Both the position numbers and the translations under genes were made by a program. Below, piece after piece: positions 27,074 through 36,691 of a stretch of DNA of 64,000 nucleotides (position 1 is the stretch's first letter; each line of letters opens with the position of its first letter). The notes under the pieces were generated by a model. That model did no database searches and had not been told where the DNA came from. It saw only the letters and a list, made by a program, of their open reading frames with translations. This stretch comes from Candidatus Xiphinematobacter sp. Idaho Grape (GTDB lineage Bacteria > Verrucomicrobiota > Verrucomicrobiia > Chthoniobacterales > Xiphinematobacteraceae), in the NCBI RefSeq assembly GCF_001318295.1, contig NZ_CP012665.1, positions 620,001 to 684,000 on the forward strand, in the 5' to 3' direction.

Positions 27074-28237
27074 TTAAGAATAAGCAGAGGAGATATAGTC
27101 GGTATTCGTTGCTGTCTTCCCTACAATACGCAAAAGGAGATGCGTGAGAACTGTCGCTTCTTCCAGTGGAGAAGGATTGATGAGCAATCGATTTGTTTCT
27201 AGACATTTCTTTAGGGCAGTTCTCAGTTCCGCTTGCGAGTATCTGGCGGAGTGTATTGCGGAAAGCCCAAGGGCGTATGTGTTTAGAGTGCCGTCCTTTT
27301 TTCTTGGAAAATGAGAAACTACGCTAGTGGGAAGTTTTCTAATTAAGTGAGCAAAGGCGTTCGCATGTGTGGGTGGAGAGATATCATGGCGTTCTATGAG
27401 AGCTTTAACGATGAGGAGGTTACGTATGGTAGGAACTATAGCTACTAAAAGGATGCCTATGGCATGCTCGCCCTGGAGGATAAGTTGTCGGAGGAACTCT
27501 AAGCAAAGGGGCGCATTTCGGGTCAAGATCGCATTGGAGAGGTCAAAGATGCTGCTCGCACGCGTGGCAGGAACTAACTCTCGTACCACAGCCTCCGTGA
27601 TGGTATTGCCGTCTTCTGAACTTAACGAGACGAAAAGTTTTTGAAGCTCTAACTCAGCCTGGGAGGTGCTTTCCCCGACACGAATCGCAAAGAGATCTAG
27701 AGCAGCAGGTTCAAAGCAAAAGTGGTGCTTGGCGGCATTTTTTTTTATCCATTCAGTGATATCAGCATTGGAGATGTGCCATCTTGAGCTGGGGTTATCG
27801 CAAATTATTACCTTTGCCAGCTTGGTTAATGATTTATAAGTGGATCTTCGCCTATCTGCACCAGGCGTGCTTAGAAGAAAGAAGACACCAGTAGAAATGC
27901 CCGATTTCAGGGTATTTTGCAGTTCTTCCAGGGCAGAGCTAAGGACTGTTGAATGCCCAAGCACGGGATCCGTGAGCATCGAGGCATTTTTTAACCAAAC
28001 CAACTTGTTTTCATATAGGAGTGGAGCAGTTAGCAGAGCCTGAATAGTACTCGTGATGACCTTTACCGCGTGACCAACCGTTTCTGTGGCACCATCAATA
28101 ATTTCCCTAGCAAAGGAATGCGCGTGTGGCACCAGGCGCTCTGCCAAATCTGCAGCGGCGAGTTGGACCGCAGCTTCGTCTGAGCCTGTTACAATATAAA
28201 AGGTCCCATCCGGCCTATGGAGTAGTGCGGCAGACAT
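27074..28237 (-). CDS. holA: DNA polymerase III delta subunit
   Basis: The delta subunit is the clamp-loader wrench that opens the beta clamp. The 387-residue protein begins with a segment typical of the family (FYIVTGSDEAAVQLAAADL), continues with the AAA-like fold, including VWLKNASMLTDP and FFLLSTPGADRR, and has the C-terminal collar domain with TSQAELELQKL, SIFDLSNAI and AILLVAIVPTIRNLLIVK. Sequence divergence is normal for HolA. The decayed gmd stretch lies directly upstream. Assignment rests on overall pattern. Confidence 0.78.
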   Translation of the reverse strand: MSAALLHRPDGTFYIVTGSDEAAVQLAAADLAERLVPHAHSFAREIIDGATETVGHAVKVITSTIQALLTAPLLYENKLVWLKNASMLTDPVLGHSTVLSSALEELQNTLKSGISTGVFFLLSTPGADRRRSTYKSLTKLAKVIICDNPSSRWHISNADITEWIKKNAAKHHFCFEPAALDLFAIRVGESTSQAELELQKLFVSLSSEDGNTITEAVVRELVPATRASSIFDLSNAILTRNAPLCLEFLRQLILQGEHAIGILLVAIVPTIRNLLIVKALIERHDISPPTHANAFAHLIRKLPTSVVSHFPRKKDGTLNTYALGLSAIHSARYSQAELRTALKKCLETNRLLINPSPLEEATVLTHLLLRIVGKTATNTDYISSAYS

Positions 28238-28542
28238 ATTCGGGCTATCCAGCTCATGAGTCTACAAGCGTCAGCTACGCGGTGGAGAATCCTGGAAGTC
28301 CTGGCAGACAGACACCTGGCGCCAGTTCCGTGTCTTTTTAGGTATACAACTCAGCCCATCGATCCTGGTGCTACGGAAAAAGCCGGGGATTACAGCAGGA
28401 ATTCCCGACCCTCCAGCATAGCTGTATTACCTTCTGGCTGCAAGAAAAGTGTTCGCCAAAACCCCGGATCGGTAACAGAAAAACCTTCTGAGAGATGAGG
28501 GAGGTGGAGATAGGGGGGGAGTTAGGAAAACATGCCCGACTT
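28238..28542. other. Gap between holA and the gmd remnant
   Basis: A 305-base gap with no intact gene. It contains runs of seven to eight G near 28513 and, just beyond, 28567-28574. A frame reading DPGFWRTLFLQPEGN looks protein-like, but I could not assign it. It may hold the eroded 3' part of the gmd gene. Confidence 0.45.
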
Positions 28543-28890
28543 TCATTTGGCAGTAGGGAGGAAGCGTGGATAACAAGGGGGGGGTTGTTTTCTCTTGTGG
28601 GGGGCTCCTGAACTCCTCAAGCACCCAATGTAGTTTATACGCCAGTAGTGGTTGCCACAAAGTTCTGGAACGTAGAAAGCAATGCGCACACGATTCTGCA
28701 CCCCCCTAAGTCTAAAGTTATAGGAGACCTCCTCAGGTCTTGACTCATGCAGGAGTCTTGCACGGCTGATGTTAAATGCAGAAGAGCAGTGGATAATTCC
28801 GTGTACTGTGTATTCCTTCTTAAGGAGAAGTTCTGTAAGGTAAGAACCTTCCCATTAGTAGAAGCTATGGAAAGGACAAGAGACACTATT
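28543..28890 (-). pseudogene. gmd: Remnant of GDP-mannose 4,6-dehydratase gene
   Basis: Gmd makes GDP-4-keto-6-deoxymannose for fucose, rhamnose or related surface sugars. Pieces in order: GSYLTELLLKKEYTVHGI (from about 28848), which matches the Gmd N-terminus; then SAFNISRARL, in place of SSSFNTERI; then RPEEVSYNFRL, QNRVRIAFYVPELCGN, matching EVYNL-AQSHV-VSF--PEYT; then EKTTP and, after a frame change, CYPRFLPTAK, matching PFYPRSPYACAK. Part of the middle (PHEPGVRLFLHYGDLTD region) and the whole C-terminal half are missing. The identity rests on motif memory. Confidence 0.7.
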
Positions 28891-29013
28891 CTGTAGGTAG
28901 GATGGAAAAAAATTGGAAAACAGAGTAATTCAGTTGCACTTTCTCTTGCCTTGTTCAATAAACCACGCTGGTGCAAGTTTGCCGGAGCAGCTTCCAGAGC
29001 CACTGGTGGGATT

Positions 29014-30741
29014 CTATCCACTAGGGAGAGTTGCAGGAGGGGGGAACTTCAGAGTGAAGTCAACAACCTTGGAACGGATCTTCGCAAGAGCCTGATCGTC
29101 CGAACGCACTTTGAGGGAAGCATCGACAAAGTCTGCAATTTCCCCAATGGCCTCTTCCTTCATTCCTCGAGTAGTCACAGCTAGCGTACCAAGACGAACG
29201 CCCCCAGTCTTTGTGATAGGCTCTGTGTCGAATGGCAGCGCATTTTTATTAACCGTAATGGCAGCCTTATCTAGGATAGTTTGGGCCTCGGCTCCACGAA
29301 TGTTTTGAGGACGGAGATCCACGAGGAACATGTGATTGTCTGTGCCACCAGAGACTATGCGATAGCCTAGTGAAGAAAGTTGACTAGCCAGTAGCCTGCT
29401 ATTGGAAATGACTTGCCGTGTATAGGACACAAAAGCGGGCTGGAGTGCCTCATAGAAACATACAGCTTTCGCCGCAACAACGTGCGGTAGAGGACCGCCT
29501 TGTATACCAGGAAAGACCGTTGAGTCTATCTTTTTGGCATACCGTTGCCTACATAAGATTAACCCGGCACGTGGCCCACGGAGACTTTTGTGGGTAGTGG
29601 CAGTCACAAAATCAGCGTAGGGAATGGGACTGGGATGTACCCCACCAGCGACCAGACCAGCAATGTGTGCCATATCCACAAGCAACAATGCGTCGACCAG
29701 ATCAGCAATTTGCCTAAATAAAGCAAAATCAATGATGCGGGAATAAGCAGAGGCTCCCGCTATGATCAGCTTAGGGTGAATCGTCTCGGCCTGACGAGCT
29801 AAAGCATCGTAGTCAATCTGTTCTGTTTGTTGATCAACTCCGTAGTGGTGTATTTCGTAGAGTTTTCCAGAAAAATTTGCCTTATGGCCATGGGTAAGGT
29901 GTCCTCCATGAGCAAGATCCATCGTCAAAATACGATCGCCAGGCTCTAGACAACTAGAGCATACAGCCATGTTTGCTTGACTTCCCGAATGGGGCTGCAC
30001 ATTTGCGTGCTCAGCCTTGAAAAGCTTTTTCGCACGCTCAACAGCAAGCAACTCTATGGCGTCTACAAACTCACAGCCACCATACCACCGCCTTCCAGGG
30101 TAGCCTTCTGCATATTTATTTGTGAGGCAAGAACTTTGAGCCTGCATCACCGCAACGCTTGTATAGTTTTCTGAGGCAATAAGCTCGATATGCTCAAGCT
30201 GGCGGCGTTGCTCCCTGCAAATTGCTTGGGCGATCTCAGGATCTAAAGCTCCCAGTTGCAGGGAAGAAGAGAAGAAGGAGGGAGTAGCATTATAGTCTAA
30301 AAGACCAAGAATTTTTTGCACAGCACTCTTAATTGCATCCTTACACCGCTGGTATGTTTCCAGATCGTTCCCAATAGGATCTGGGATATCTAGAGATGTA
30401 TCGGACTCAAGCTCACGAAGAAGAAAAGATTTGCTCGTAGCGGATGGATGAAACAATACGAGTCTTCTCTTCTGTTCACGGCTCATAACAAAGATATGCG
30501 TGGCATGCTTAATGTGCTCCTCCGTAAGAGGATGGCTCCGATGAGAGGAGATGTTAATGTCTTCTTCTTCATGAAGAATCTGTAGGGCAAACTGACTAGG
30601 GGGGACATCAGGGATAGCGTGGAGACCGGCAGACTGCACCTCGATGTCTTTTCGGCCACGTAGCAGCTTTTTCAGAAGAGCTTCTGCCATTGGACTACGG
30701 CAAGTATTTCCTGTACAAACGAACAAAACCGATTTCATCAA
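29014..30741 (-). CDS. glyA: Fusion: YwlE-like phosphatase + serine hydroxymethyltransferase
   Basis: A 575-residue protein with two complete domains. Residues 1-148 form a low-molecular-weight phosphatase: P-loop [15 protein letters not shown] (residues 8-22), with Thr after Asn as in the arginine phosphatase YwlE, and the DIPDPIG aspartate loop at about 118-124. From about residue 163 a full SHMT follows: [49 protein letters not shown], the PLP lysine in [10 protein letters not shown], and [12 protein letters not shown] makes glycine and 5,10-methylene-THF from serine. No ATG, GTG or TTG lies between the linker and SHMT start, except a GTG in the phosphatase tail, so a single polypeptide is likely. 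Confidence 0.92.
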   Translation of the reverse strand: MMKSVLFVCTGNTCRSPMAEALLKKLLRGRKDIEVQSAGLHAIPDVPPSQFALQILHEEEDINISSHRSHPLTEEHIKHATHIFVMSREQKRRLVLFHPSATSKSFLLRELESDTSLDIPDPIGNDLETYQRCKDAIKSAVQKILGLLDYNATPSFFSSSLQLGALDPEIAQAICREQRRQLEHIELIASENYTSVAVMQAQSSCLTNKYAEGYPGRRWYGGCEFVDAIELLAVERAKKLFKAEHANVQPHSGSQANMAVCSSCLEPGDRILTMDLAHGGHLTHGHKANFSGKLYEIHHYGVDQQTEQIDYDALARQAETIHPKLIIAGASAYSRIIDFALFRQIADLVDALLLVDMAHIAGLVAGGVHPSPIPYADFVTATTHKSLRGPRAGLILCRQRYAKKIDSTVFPGIQGGPLPHVVAAKAVCFYEALQPAFVSYTRQVISNSRLLASQLSSLGYRIVSGGTDNHMFLVDLRPQNIRGAEAQTILDKAAITVNKNALPFDTEPITKTGGVRLGTLAVTTRGMKEEAIGEIADFVDASLKVRSDDQALAKIRSKVVDFTLKFPPPATLPSG

Positions 30742-31134
30742 GGAAGAAGAGAGACAAAGACTAGGGTTAGAGTAATTTGCTAGGGGTTGAAGTCAATGCC
30801 TGAAACCAAGCAACCCCCAGAGCAGTGGGGGGGGTCTCTTCGCAGAGTGTGATCATTCAATGGAATGCCTTCCTATATGAGAAAACGCAGCCCACGACGA
30901 TCCCTAAGCACCTAGGGCGCCATCCATCCTCAAGAGATGCCGGTTCTAGAAAGAAGGATGTGTCATTTCTCAGGACCCGCCCCCTGCCTGGCTGTACAAC
31001 ATAATATCCTTGCCTAGGTTTTCTTCCCTCTTCTCAGGAAGAATCCTAGTTCGGTCGCGCGATAGGGGGATGTAAAGGTAACAGCCAACCTCTTTTGCCA
31101 CCATAAGGCAAAACACCACGAATCATGGCCCCTC
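30742..31134. other. Gap between glyA fusion and gdhA
   Basis: A 393-base gap. It contains a hairpin at 31093-31113 (annotated separately) just past the gdhA stop and a run of eight G at 30827-30834. Nothing else is recognisable. Confidence 0.5.
31093..31113 (-). terminator. Possible gdhA terminator hairpin
   Basis: TTTTGCC (31093-31099) and GGCAAAA (31107-31113) form a seven-pair stem with a seven-base loop, starting 22 bases past the gdhA stop. No clear T run follows on the minus strand, so it may be an imperfect terminator or a processing-stable hairpin. Confidence 0.35.
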
Positions 31135-32406
31135 TTATGGGAACAAGCCCCTCAGCCGCTTAGCGGCTTGGACGCGCTCAATACCAATAGAGAGGGCCGA
31201 GTTCCGATGAGAAATACCCCTCTCTTTTGCTCTTCGTACTACTGCGGAAAAAGCACTCTCCAGAATCCTGCATAATCTGTCAACTACCTCTGTGTTGGTC
31301 CAGAGGAAGTTTTGCATATCTTGAACCCACTCGAAGTAGGATACTACAACGCCGCCCACATTGCAGAGGATATCTGGTATGATGAAAATCTCCTCTCGCC
31401 TTTGATCCAGAATAGCGTCAGCCTCCGGGGTTGTAGGGCCGTTAGCAGCTTCTGCTAGAATACGGCATTGAAGTTTCCCAGCGTTGGACGCCGTAATAAC
31501 GCGCTCTATAGCAGCTGGAATCAGTACATCACAAGGAAGGGTCAGGAGTTCCTCAGGATCAATGACTTCTCCACCTGAAAATCCTGCCAAACTCTTGTTG
31601 TGTTCTGCAGCGTAGCGATCTGCCATGGCTACATCAATTCCCTTGGGGTTATAAATGGCGACTGCCTGGTCACTAATGCCGATAATTTTCATTCCAGTGC
31701 GATAGGCAAGACCGCAGGCTGTTACAGAGCCCACATTGCCGAACCCCTGCACGATGGCAGTACGACCCTGTGGATTGATCTGCATATGGCTAAAAGCACG
31801 CTCCACAAGAAATGTCACACCGCGGCCAGTAGCCTCGCGTCTTCCAGCACATCCACCCAGGGCTGCTGGTTTTCCGGTGACAATCTCAGCAACTGACTTT
31901 CCTGAATGGGAGGAGTAAGCATCCATAAACCAGGCCATGATTTGCTCATTTGTACCTAAATCTGGCCCCATGATGTCCGTTTGTGGTCCGACAAAGGGAA
32001 TCATCTCCAACATGTACCTGCGAGAAATCCTTTGAAGCTCAACTGAAGTCAGGCTTCTGGGATCTACGGCAACCCCTCCCTTTGCGCCCCCATAGGGAAG
32101 ACTAGCAAGGGCGCATTTCCAACTCATCCATACAGCCAGTGCTGCAGATTCACCTAAAGTCAAGGAAGGTGTAAAACGGGTGCCTCCCTTTGTAGGACCA
32201 AGGGCAAGATGGTGCTGTACGCGGTAGCCTTGGAAGACAGTGATGCTTCCATCTTCACGATGGATAGGGATCGATATGGAGATCGCTCGTTTAGGAAGGA
32301 TAAGCTGGTCGCGTTCACCATCGTGGATCTCTAACATGTCAGCCACAGTATCGAACTGCTGCCGAGCCATCTTAAAGGTGGGATCCAAATGGATTTCTCG
32401 TTCCAT
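31135..32406 (-). CDS. gdhA: Glutamate dehydrogenase (Glu/Leu/Phe/Val family)
   Basis: Reversibly converts glutamate to 2-oxoglutarate and ammonia, linking nitrogen and central carbon metabolism. The 423-residue length matches the hexameric class (about 420 residues). Visible are HHLALGPTKGGTRF, the catalytic lysine in PYGGAKGGV, GPDLGTNEQIMAWFMD, TGKPAALGGCAGRREATGRGV, NAD(P)-binding GFGNVGSV at about residue 220, and AAIERVITASNA. Coenzyme choice (NAD or NADP) cannot be settled by eye. The start ATG at 32406 is well placed. It stands alone. Confidence 0.95.
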   Translation of the reverse strand: MEREIHLDPTFKMARQQFDTVADMLEIHDGERDQLILPKRAISISIPIHREDGSITVFQGYRVQHHLALGPTKGGTRFTPSLTLGESAALAVWMSWKCALASLPYGGAKGGVAVDPRSLTSVELQRISRRYMLEMIPFVGPQTDIMGPDLGTNEQIMAWFMDAYSSHSGKSVAEIVTGKPAALGGCAGRREATGRGVTFLVERAFSHMQINPQGRTAIVQGFGNVGSVTACGLAYRTGMKIIGISDQAVAIYNPKGIDVAMADRYAAEHNKSLAGFSGGEVIDPEELLTLPCDVLIPAAIERVITASNAGKLQCRILAEAANGPTTPEADAILDQRREEIFIIPDILCNVGGVVVSYFEWVQDMQNFLWTNTEVVDRLCRILESAFSAVVRRAKERGISHRNSALSIGIERVQAAKRLRGLFP

Positions 32407-33249
32407 ATTCTTTTTGAGATAGCGGAGGGTCGATGAGGCTAAGCTCTACTAGTCAATTTACCGCAGCCACTTCTACCTTGCAGGTAGTAAAATCCCAGAC
32501 GGCGGTGGCCAGTCAAGTGTTGTTCATGCATTTGGTAAAAAGATCTTTTCACAACAAGGGGGCTGGTGTCCTCTTTTGTGTAAGTCTGCATGTCCTCCCC
32601 GCCTGCTCTAGTACTCCTGATAGAATGTGTCTGGCTGGCGCAAGTAGCGAGTGCCTAAAGACCCAGCGCAAAGAATGTGGTCTCTTTTCTACACCAAGAG
32701 GCGACAGGGAGGTGATGTATCCCCCAGGTGATGTATCCACCTAATGCGTTAGAAGATTTTTATTCAGAGTGAACAGAAAATGGCACCCTTCTCCGCTAAC
32801 GAGCGCTTGGGGAGATATAGGTGCCATTCCGTATTTCTACCTCAGTTTTTTTGCTGCTACTGGAAGTAATATCTTCTCCTGCAATGGATGGACTTTAGTC
32901 ATTAAGTCTTATGGTATAGCGGAGGCCGTGAGAGAGGGGGGTGACATCTGACCTGGCACGGGAGAGGGACCGTCCTTGTATGCATATCTTACTTGAAATC
33001 TTTCTCCAAGCGGTATCTTGCCCGGAAACAGACAACCGCATTCCTCTGTATTGCGAGGCAATAAAAAACCTTATTCTGTATAGCCAAAAAAGTGCTTCCT
33101 GTGGGAAAGTGGCGCGTAGCAAATACCTTTTTGCATATGAGACTTGCACTTGTAGTCGCAGTGGTTACCCTCTAGAGTGAGAATGCGCTTGCTAAGCGCT
33201 CCTTCCATTTGGAGGTTGTATTGCCCTTTTGGGGATTTTCTCTGGAAAC
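32407..33249. other. Longest empty region, 843 bases
   Basis: The largest gap in the window, between gdhA (minus) and phoU (minus). Overlapping frames on both strands (for example 32433-32744 plus and 32941-33180 plus) show no motif, signal peptide or membrane segment that I recognise. A short imperfect tandem repeat, GGTGATGTATCC, occurs at 32711-32722 and again at 32727-32738. The region is likely decayed coding DNA. Confidence 0.55.
32711..32738 (+). repeat. Two-copy 12-base direct repeat
   Basis: GGTGATGTATCC occurs twice, separated by four bases (32711-32722 and 32727-32738). It lies in non-coding DNA and looks like a local duplication by slippage. Confidence 0.6.
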
Positions 33250-33963
33250 CTAGTTTTGGTGTCGAATGTCCAGTGCTGAAATAAGAAAAACTGTATCCTC
33301 CGCGATGTTGGTGGAATGATCTCCGATGCGTTCAATATAGCGGGCGATAAAAATTAAATTCAAGTAGGTGCGAACACGAAAAACATCCCTCAGCATGGTA
33401 TCGCTAAGTTTCTCAGCGATTTCCTTGTTCATGTCGTCTAGTCTTCTGTCACGCGATCTAAGTGCTAGGGCAAGTTCGATGTTGCGATTAGCAAATGCCT
33501 GTAGGGCATCCACAAACATGTTAGTAGCATGGCAGAACATTTCGTGAGTTGCTATGACTTCTGGAACTGACGGAACCGAGTTGAGTTGAATAACTCTGCG
33601 TGCGATTCCAACAGCTTGATCGGCGATACGTTCGAGATGAACGCTGAGTTTCATGGTAGCCAGGACTTCGCGCATATCGGAGGCAACCGGATTAAAGCGC
33701 ATCATTGTCTCAGTGCCGTCTCGGTCAATTTGCACCTCTAGAGCATCAATTTCTTCATCGTCAGCAATGACGGTTGTGCAAGGTTGGTTTTCACGTTGAG
33801 TTAATCCAATGAGAGAGTTTTGTAAGTTTCGCTGAGTAAGACTTGCCATCATAAGCACGTTCGTTCGCAGAGAAGTCATAGCAGCTTCGAATGTACCCAA
33901 AATGTGGCGTGAGATACGTGCATTCATCCTTTTTACCAGGCGCTCATGCCCCTCCTTCTCCAT
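33250..33963 (-). CDS. phoU: Phosphate transport regulator PhoU
   Basis: A cytoplasmic helical protein that links Pst transporter state to PhoR/PhoB signalling and limits phosphate uptake. The 237-residue product shows two PhoU repeats, with VNLLMMASLTQRNLQNSL-like packing, DDEEIDALEVQIDRDG, ATMKLSVHLERIADQAVGIARR and the second-repeat equivalent IARYIERIGDHSTNIAEDTVFLI. Last gene of the pst operon, 15 bases after pstB. Met at residue 13 (33927) is an alternative start. No phoB/phoR genes are in the window. Confidence 0.95.
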   Translation of the reverse strand: MEKEGHERLVKRMNARISRHILGTFEAAMTSLRTNVLMMASLTQRNLQNSLIGLTQRENQPCTTVIADDEEIDALEVQIDRDGTETMMRFNPVASDMREVLATMKLSVHLERIADQAVGIARRVIQLNSVPSVPEVIATHEMFCHATNMFVDALQAFANRNIELALALRSRDRRLDDMNKEIAEKLSDTMLRDVFRVRTYLNLIFIARYIERIGDHSTNIAEDTVFLISALDIRHQN

Positions 33964-33978
33964 TCCAACGTAGGGAGA

Positions 33979-34872
33979 TTAGCCAAAACGCCCCGTAATG
34001 TAATCTTCTGTTTGTTTCTTTCCAGGATTAGAAAAGACTTTTGTGGTAGTATCGTACTCGACGAGATACCCGAGATAGAAGAAAGCGGTTCGGTCAGAAC
34101 AACGTGTGGCTTGCTGCATGTTATGGGTAACTATAACGACAGTGAGTTTTTGTTTAAGTCTCTGGATGAGTTCTTCAACCTTAGCAGTAGCGATGGGATC
34201 AAGGGCTGAACAGGGCTCATCCATGAGAAGCACCTCGGGTTGATTTGCGATGGCACGGGCAATGCAGAGGCGCTGCATTTGACCCCCTGAAAGCCCTAGC
34301 GCACTTTCGTGAAGGCGGTCTTTGACTTCTTCCCAAAGGGCGGCATCTCGTAGGCTCCGCTCCACAGTTTGATCCAGGAGGTTCTTCTTACTTTGTCCGG
34401 CAATCCGGAGGCTGTATACGATATTTTCGTAAATAGACTTGGGAAAGGGATTTGATTTTTGAAAGACCATACCAATTCTCCTCCGTAATGCGATGACCTC
34501 TATCTGTGGGCCGTAGATACTTCTCCCCATCAAGGTGATATCACCCTCATGGTGTACCCCTTCAATTAACTCATTCATGCGATTGAAGTTGCGTAAGAGA
34601 GTTGACTTGCCACATCCTGAAGGGCCAATAAAGGCGGTTACCTCCCTTTCAGGGATCTCCATGGAAATACCATGAAGCGCTTTCTTAGAACCGTAGTAGA
34701 AGCTGAAATTTTGAACCGAAAGTAGGTCCATCCGCCTTACAGGCCGTGGCTCTAGAATCAGGGACGAACTCTCTTCATCGTTACATTGCACACCAACACT
34801 CTGAGCACCAGGAACCACTAGGTGGGTATGGTACTCCACTTTGGAATCCGCTTGCAACCGGTTAGGAATCAC
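33979..34872 (-). CDS. pstB: Phosphate ABC transporter ATPase PstB
   Basis: ATP-binding subunit of the high-affinity phosphate importer. Walker [10 protein letters not shown], the D-loop and signature [16 protein letters not shown], Walker [14 protein letters not shown] and the switch HNMQQATR are all present. The typical start of the family is near residue 48 ([14 protein letters not shown]); the upstream 47 residues come from a GTG that overlaps the pstA stop (GTGA), so either start is possible. Translational coupling to pstA is suggested by the overlap. Normal PstB length is about 250 residues. Confidence 0.97.
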   Translation of the reverse strand: MIPNRLQADSKVEYHTHLVVPGAQSVGVQCNDEESSSLILEPRPVRRMDLLSVQNFSFYYGSKKALHGISMEIPEREVTAFIGPSGCGKSTLLRNFNRMNELIEGVHHEGDITLMGRSIYGPQIEVIALRRRIGMVFQKSNPFPKSIYENIVYSLRIAGQSKKNLLDQTVERSLRDAALWEEVKDRLHESALGLSGGQMQRLCIARAIANQPEVLLMDEPCSALDPIATAKVEELIQRLKQKLTVVIVTHNMQQATRCSDRTAFFYLGYLVEYDTTTKVFSNPGKKQTEDYITGRFG

Positions 34873-35744
34873 TTTTTTCTAACGAGAAGCTGCGCGGTGA
34901 CGCTGGTGATGGTAACGATACCTACCAATACCAACGAAGCGGCCCATGCTAGCCTTACTTGGTGATCATATGGGATGTTGGAAAAGTTGTAAATAAGTAC
35001 TGAGAGGGAGGCAGTAGGATATCCAAGAGACTTAGGCCAGTAAGGGTTAAAGAGCGCTGTAAAAAGTACTGGAGCTGTTTCCCCTGCAGCACGAGCAATT
35101 GCCAGCATAAGACCGGTCGTCATAGCAGGCAAAGCTTCAGGAAGCACTACACACCAGGTAGTTTGGAATATAGTGGCACCTAATCCAGTGGAAGCTTCCC
35201 GCAGAGAATAGGGTACTCCCAACAAGGCCTGTTCAGAGGTAAGAAGGATGGTGGGAAGAATAAGTATGGCAAGGGCGACGCTACCTGCCATGGCAGAAAA
35301 TCCTATGTGGATAACCAGGATGGAAAAGACAAAGACTCCGCAAATAATGGATGGAATACCAGTTAACAGCTTAGCTACAAAACGCACTGTGCAGGAAAAT
35401 CTGGAGCTACGGTCGTATTCATTGATATAAATTGCGGCAAGAACACCAACTGGGGCTGCAATGATTAAGGCAAGGCCTACCATGATAACGGTGCCAATGA
35501 CAGCATTTCCGAATCCACCTCCCGCTAGTCCCGCCGCAGGTGGAAGACTGGTAAAAAGAGAGGGTGTTAGAAGCAGGATGCCGTTCCTGAGTACGAGAAA
35601 GACGATTGATAATAGAGGAACAAGCGTGAGAAGCGAAAGGCCAATGCAAACGAAACTTAAAAAAGTGCTGAGAGAGGAACGCAATTTTGCCTTCTGTGCC
35701 TTGGATGCATCCACCAGACAATTCAGGGAGTTTATGGGACTCAT
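34869..35744 (-). CDS. pstA: Phosphate ABC transporter permease PstA
   Basis: Membrane permease subunit with six predicted helices and the cytoplasmic EAA-like loop [28 protein letters not shown]. The N-terminal part has [16 protein letters not shown], and [17 protein letters not shown] precedes the coupling loop. The start overlaps the pstC stop by 4 bases (ATGA), and the stop overlaps the pstB GTG. Length (291 residues) is normal. Confidence 0.95.
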   Translation of the reverse strand: MSPINSLNCLVDASKAQKAKLRSSLSTFLSFVCIGLSLLTLVPLLSIVFLVLRNGILLLTPSLFTSLPPAAGLAGGGFGNAVIGTVIMVGLALIIAAPVGVLAAIYINEYDRSSRFSCTVRFVAKLLTGIPSIICGVFVFSILVIHIGFSAMAGSVALAILILPTILLTSEQALLGVPYSLREASTGLGATIFQTTWCVVLPEALPAMTTGLMLAIARAAGETAPVLFTALFNPYWPKSLGYPTASLSVLIYNFSNIPYDHQVRLAWAASLVLVGIVTITSVTAQLLVRKK

Positions 35745-36682
35745 CGTTGGCGGATTTTTACTGTAGTACGCTGAGTGCGTCTAAGGATGATTTCTCCTGT
35801 GGCGTTCACCAAAAGAGTAAGCAACATCAGTAAAAGTGCGGCATGCATCAGAGAGGAAACTTGTAGTCCTTCCGCCTCAGCAAATTGATTGGCTAACAGG
35901 CTAGCCAGAGTTCCAGCTGGAGCTAAAAGAGAAAACGTCAACCGTGTACTATTCCCAATAAGCATGGCTACGGCCATTGTCTCCCCCATGGCCCGACCAA
36001 GGGCGAGTATGGTTGCAGCAACGATGCCAGGGGTTGCAGTTGGCAAAATAACACCGAGAATTGCTTCCCAACGGGTTGCTCCGAGTGCATATGCTCCTTC
36101 TCTCAAAGTTTTAGGCACGTCAACCAGAGCAGTACGAGAAATGGCAGTGATGGTAGGCAGCACCATGAGGGCCAAGATCAAACTTGCAGCCAGCATGCTG
36201 TTGCCAAAAACAGGTCCCTGGAACAGAGGAATAAATCCTAGGGAGCTGGACAGCCAATTGCCGCCTCTTCGGACAATTGGAATCACCACAGCAATACCCC
36301 AAAGCCCATAAACCACGCTAGGAATGGCAGCAAGAAGCTCTATTACAAAACGGATGGATTGGCGAAATACGGAAGGGAGGAAGTCCTCGCTTAAAAAGAT
36401 TGCAATTGCCACCCCAAGAGGCAAGGCAATAAGGAGTGCAAGGACAGAACTCATTGTAGTGCCAACCAGAAAAGGAAGCACTCCAAAACGGTTTGTGTTG
36501 GGATCCCAAGAAACGTGGATAAAAAACTGCAGTCCAAATTTTCTGATGGAAGGAAGTGCTTGGCTAAAAATTTCTAGGACGATCCATGCCAAGAGTGCAA
36601 CAGTAGCTGCTGCAGCTGTCCAACAGAGGACGTGTAACCAGTCTGGCCAAGACAATCTTCCCCCTTTTCTCTTCTCCTTCAT
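35741..36682 (-). CDS. pstC: Phosphate ABC transporter permease PstC
   Basis: The second permease subunit, 313 residues, with six membrane helices. Signatures include WDPNTNRFGVLPFLVGTTMSSVLALLIALP, ELLAAIPSVVYGLWGIAV, the EAA-like loop LREGAYALGATRWEAILGVILPTATPGI and GRAMGETMAVAMLIGN. It lies 10 bases downstream of pstS and overlaps pstA by 4 bases. Together with PstA it forms the channel. Confidence 0.95.
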   Translation of the reverse strand: MKEKRKGGRLSWPDWLHVLCWTAAAATVALLAWIVLEIFSQALPSIRKFGLQFFIHVSWDPNTNRFGVLPFLVGTTMSSVLALLIALPLGVAIAIFLSEDFLPSVFRQSIRFVIELLAAIPSVVYGLWGIAVVIPIVRRGGNWLSSSLGFIPLFQGPVFGNSMLAASLILALMVLPTITAISRTALVDVPKTLREGAYALGATRWEAILGVILPTATPGIVAATILALGRAMGETMAVAMLIGNSTRLTFSLLAPAGTLASLLANQFAEAEGLQVSSLMHAALLLMLLTLLVNATGEIILRRTQRTTVKIRQR

Positions 36683-36691
36683 AGTGAGAGC

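Noticed and set aside
28238-28542. Frame reading DPGFWRTLFLQ, considered as a CDP-glucose dehydratase or cytidylyltransferase fragment
   Set aside because: The match is only a few residues; not enough to name a family.
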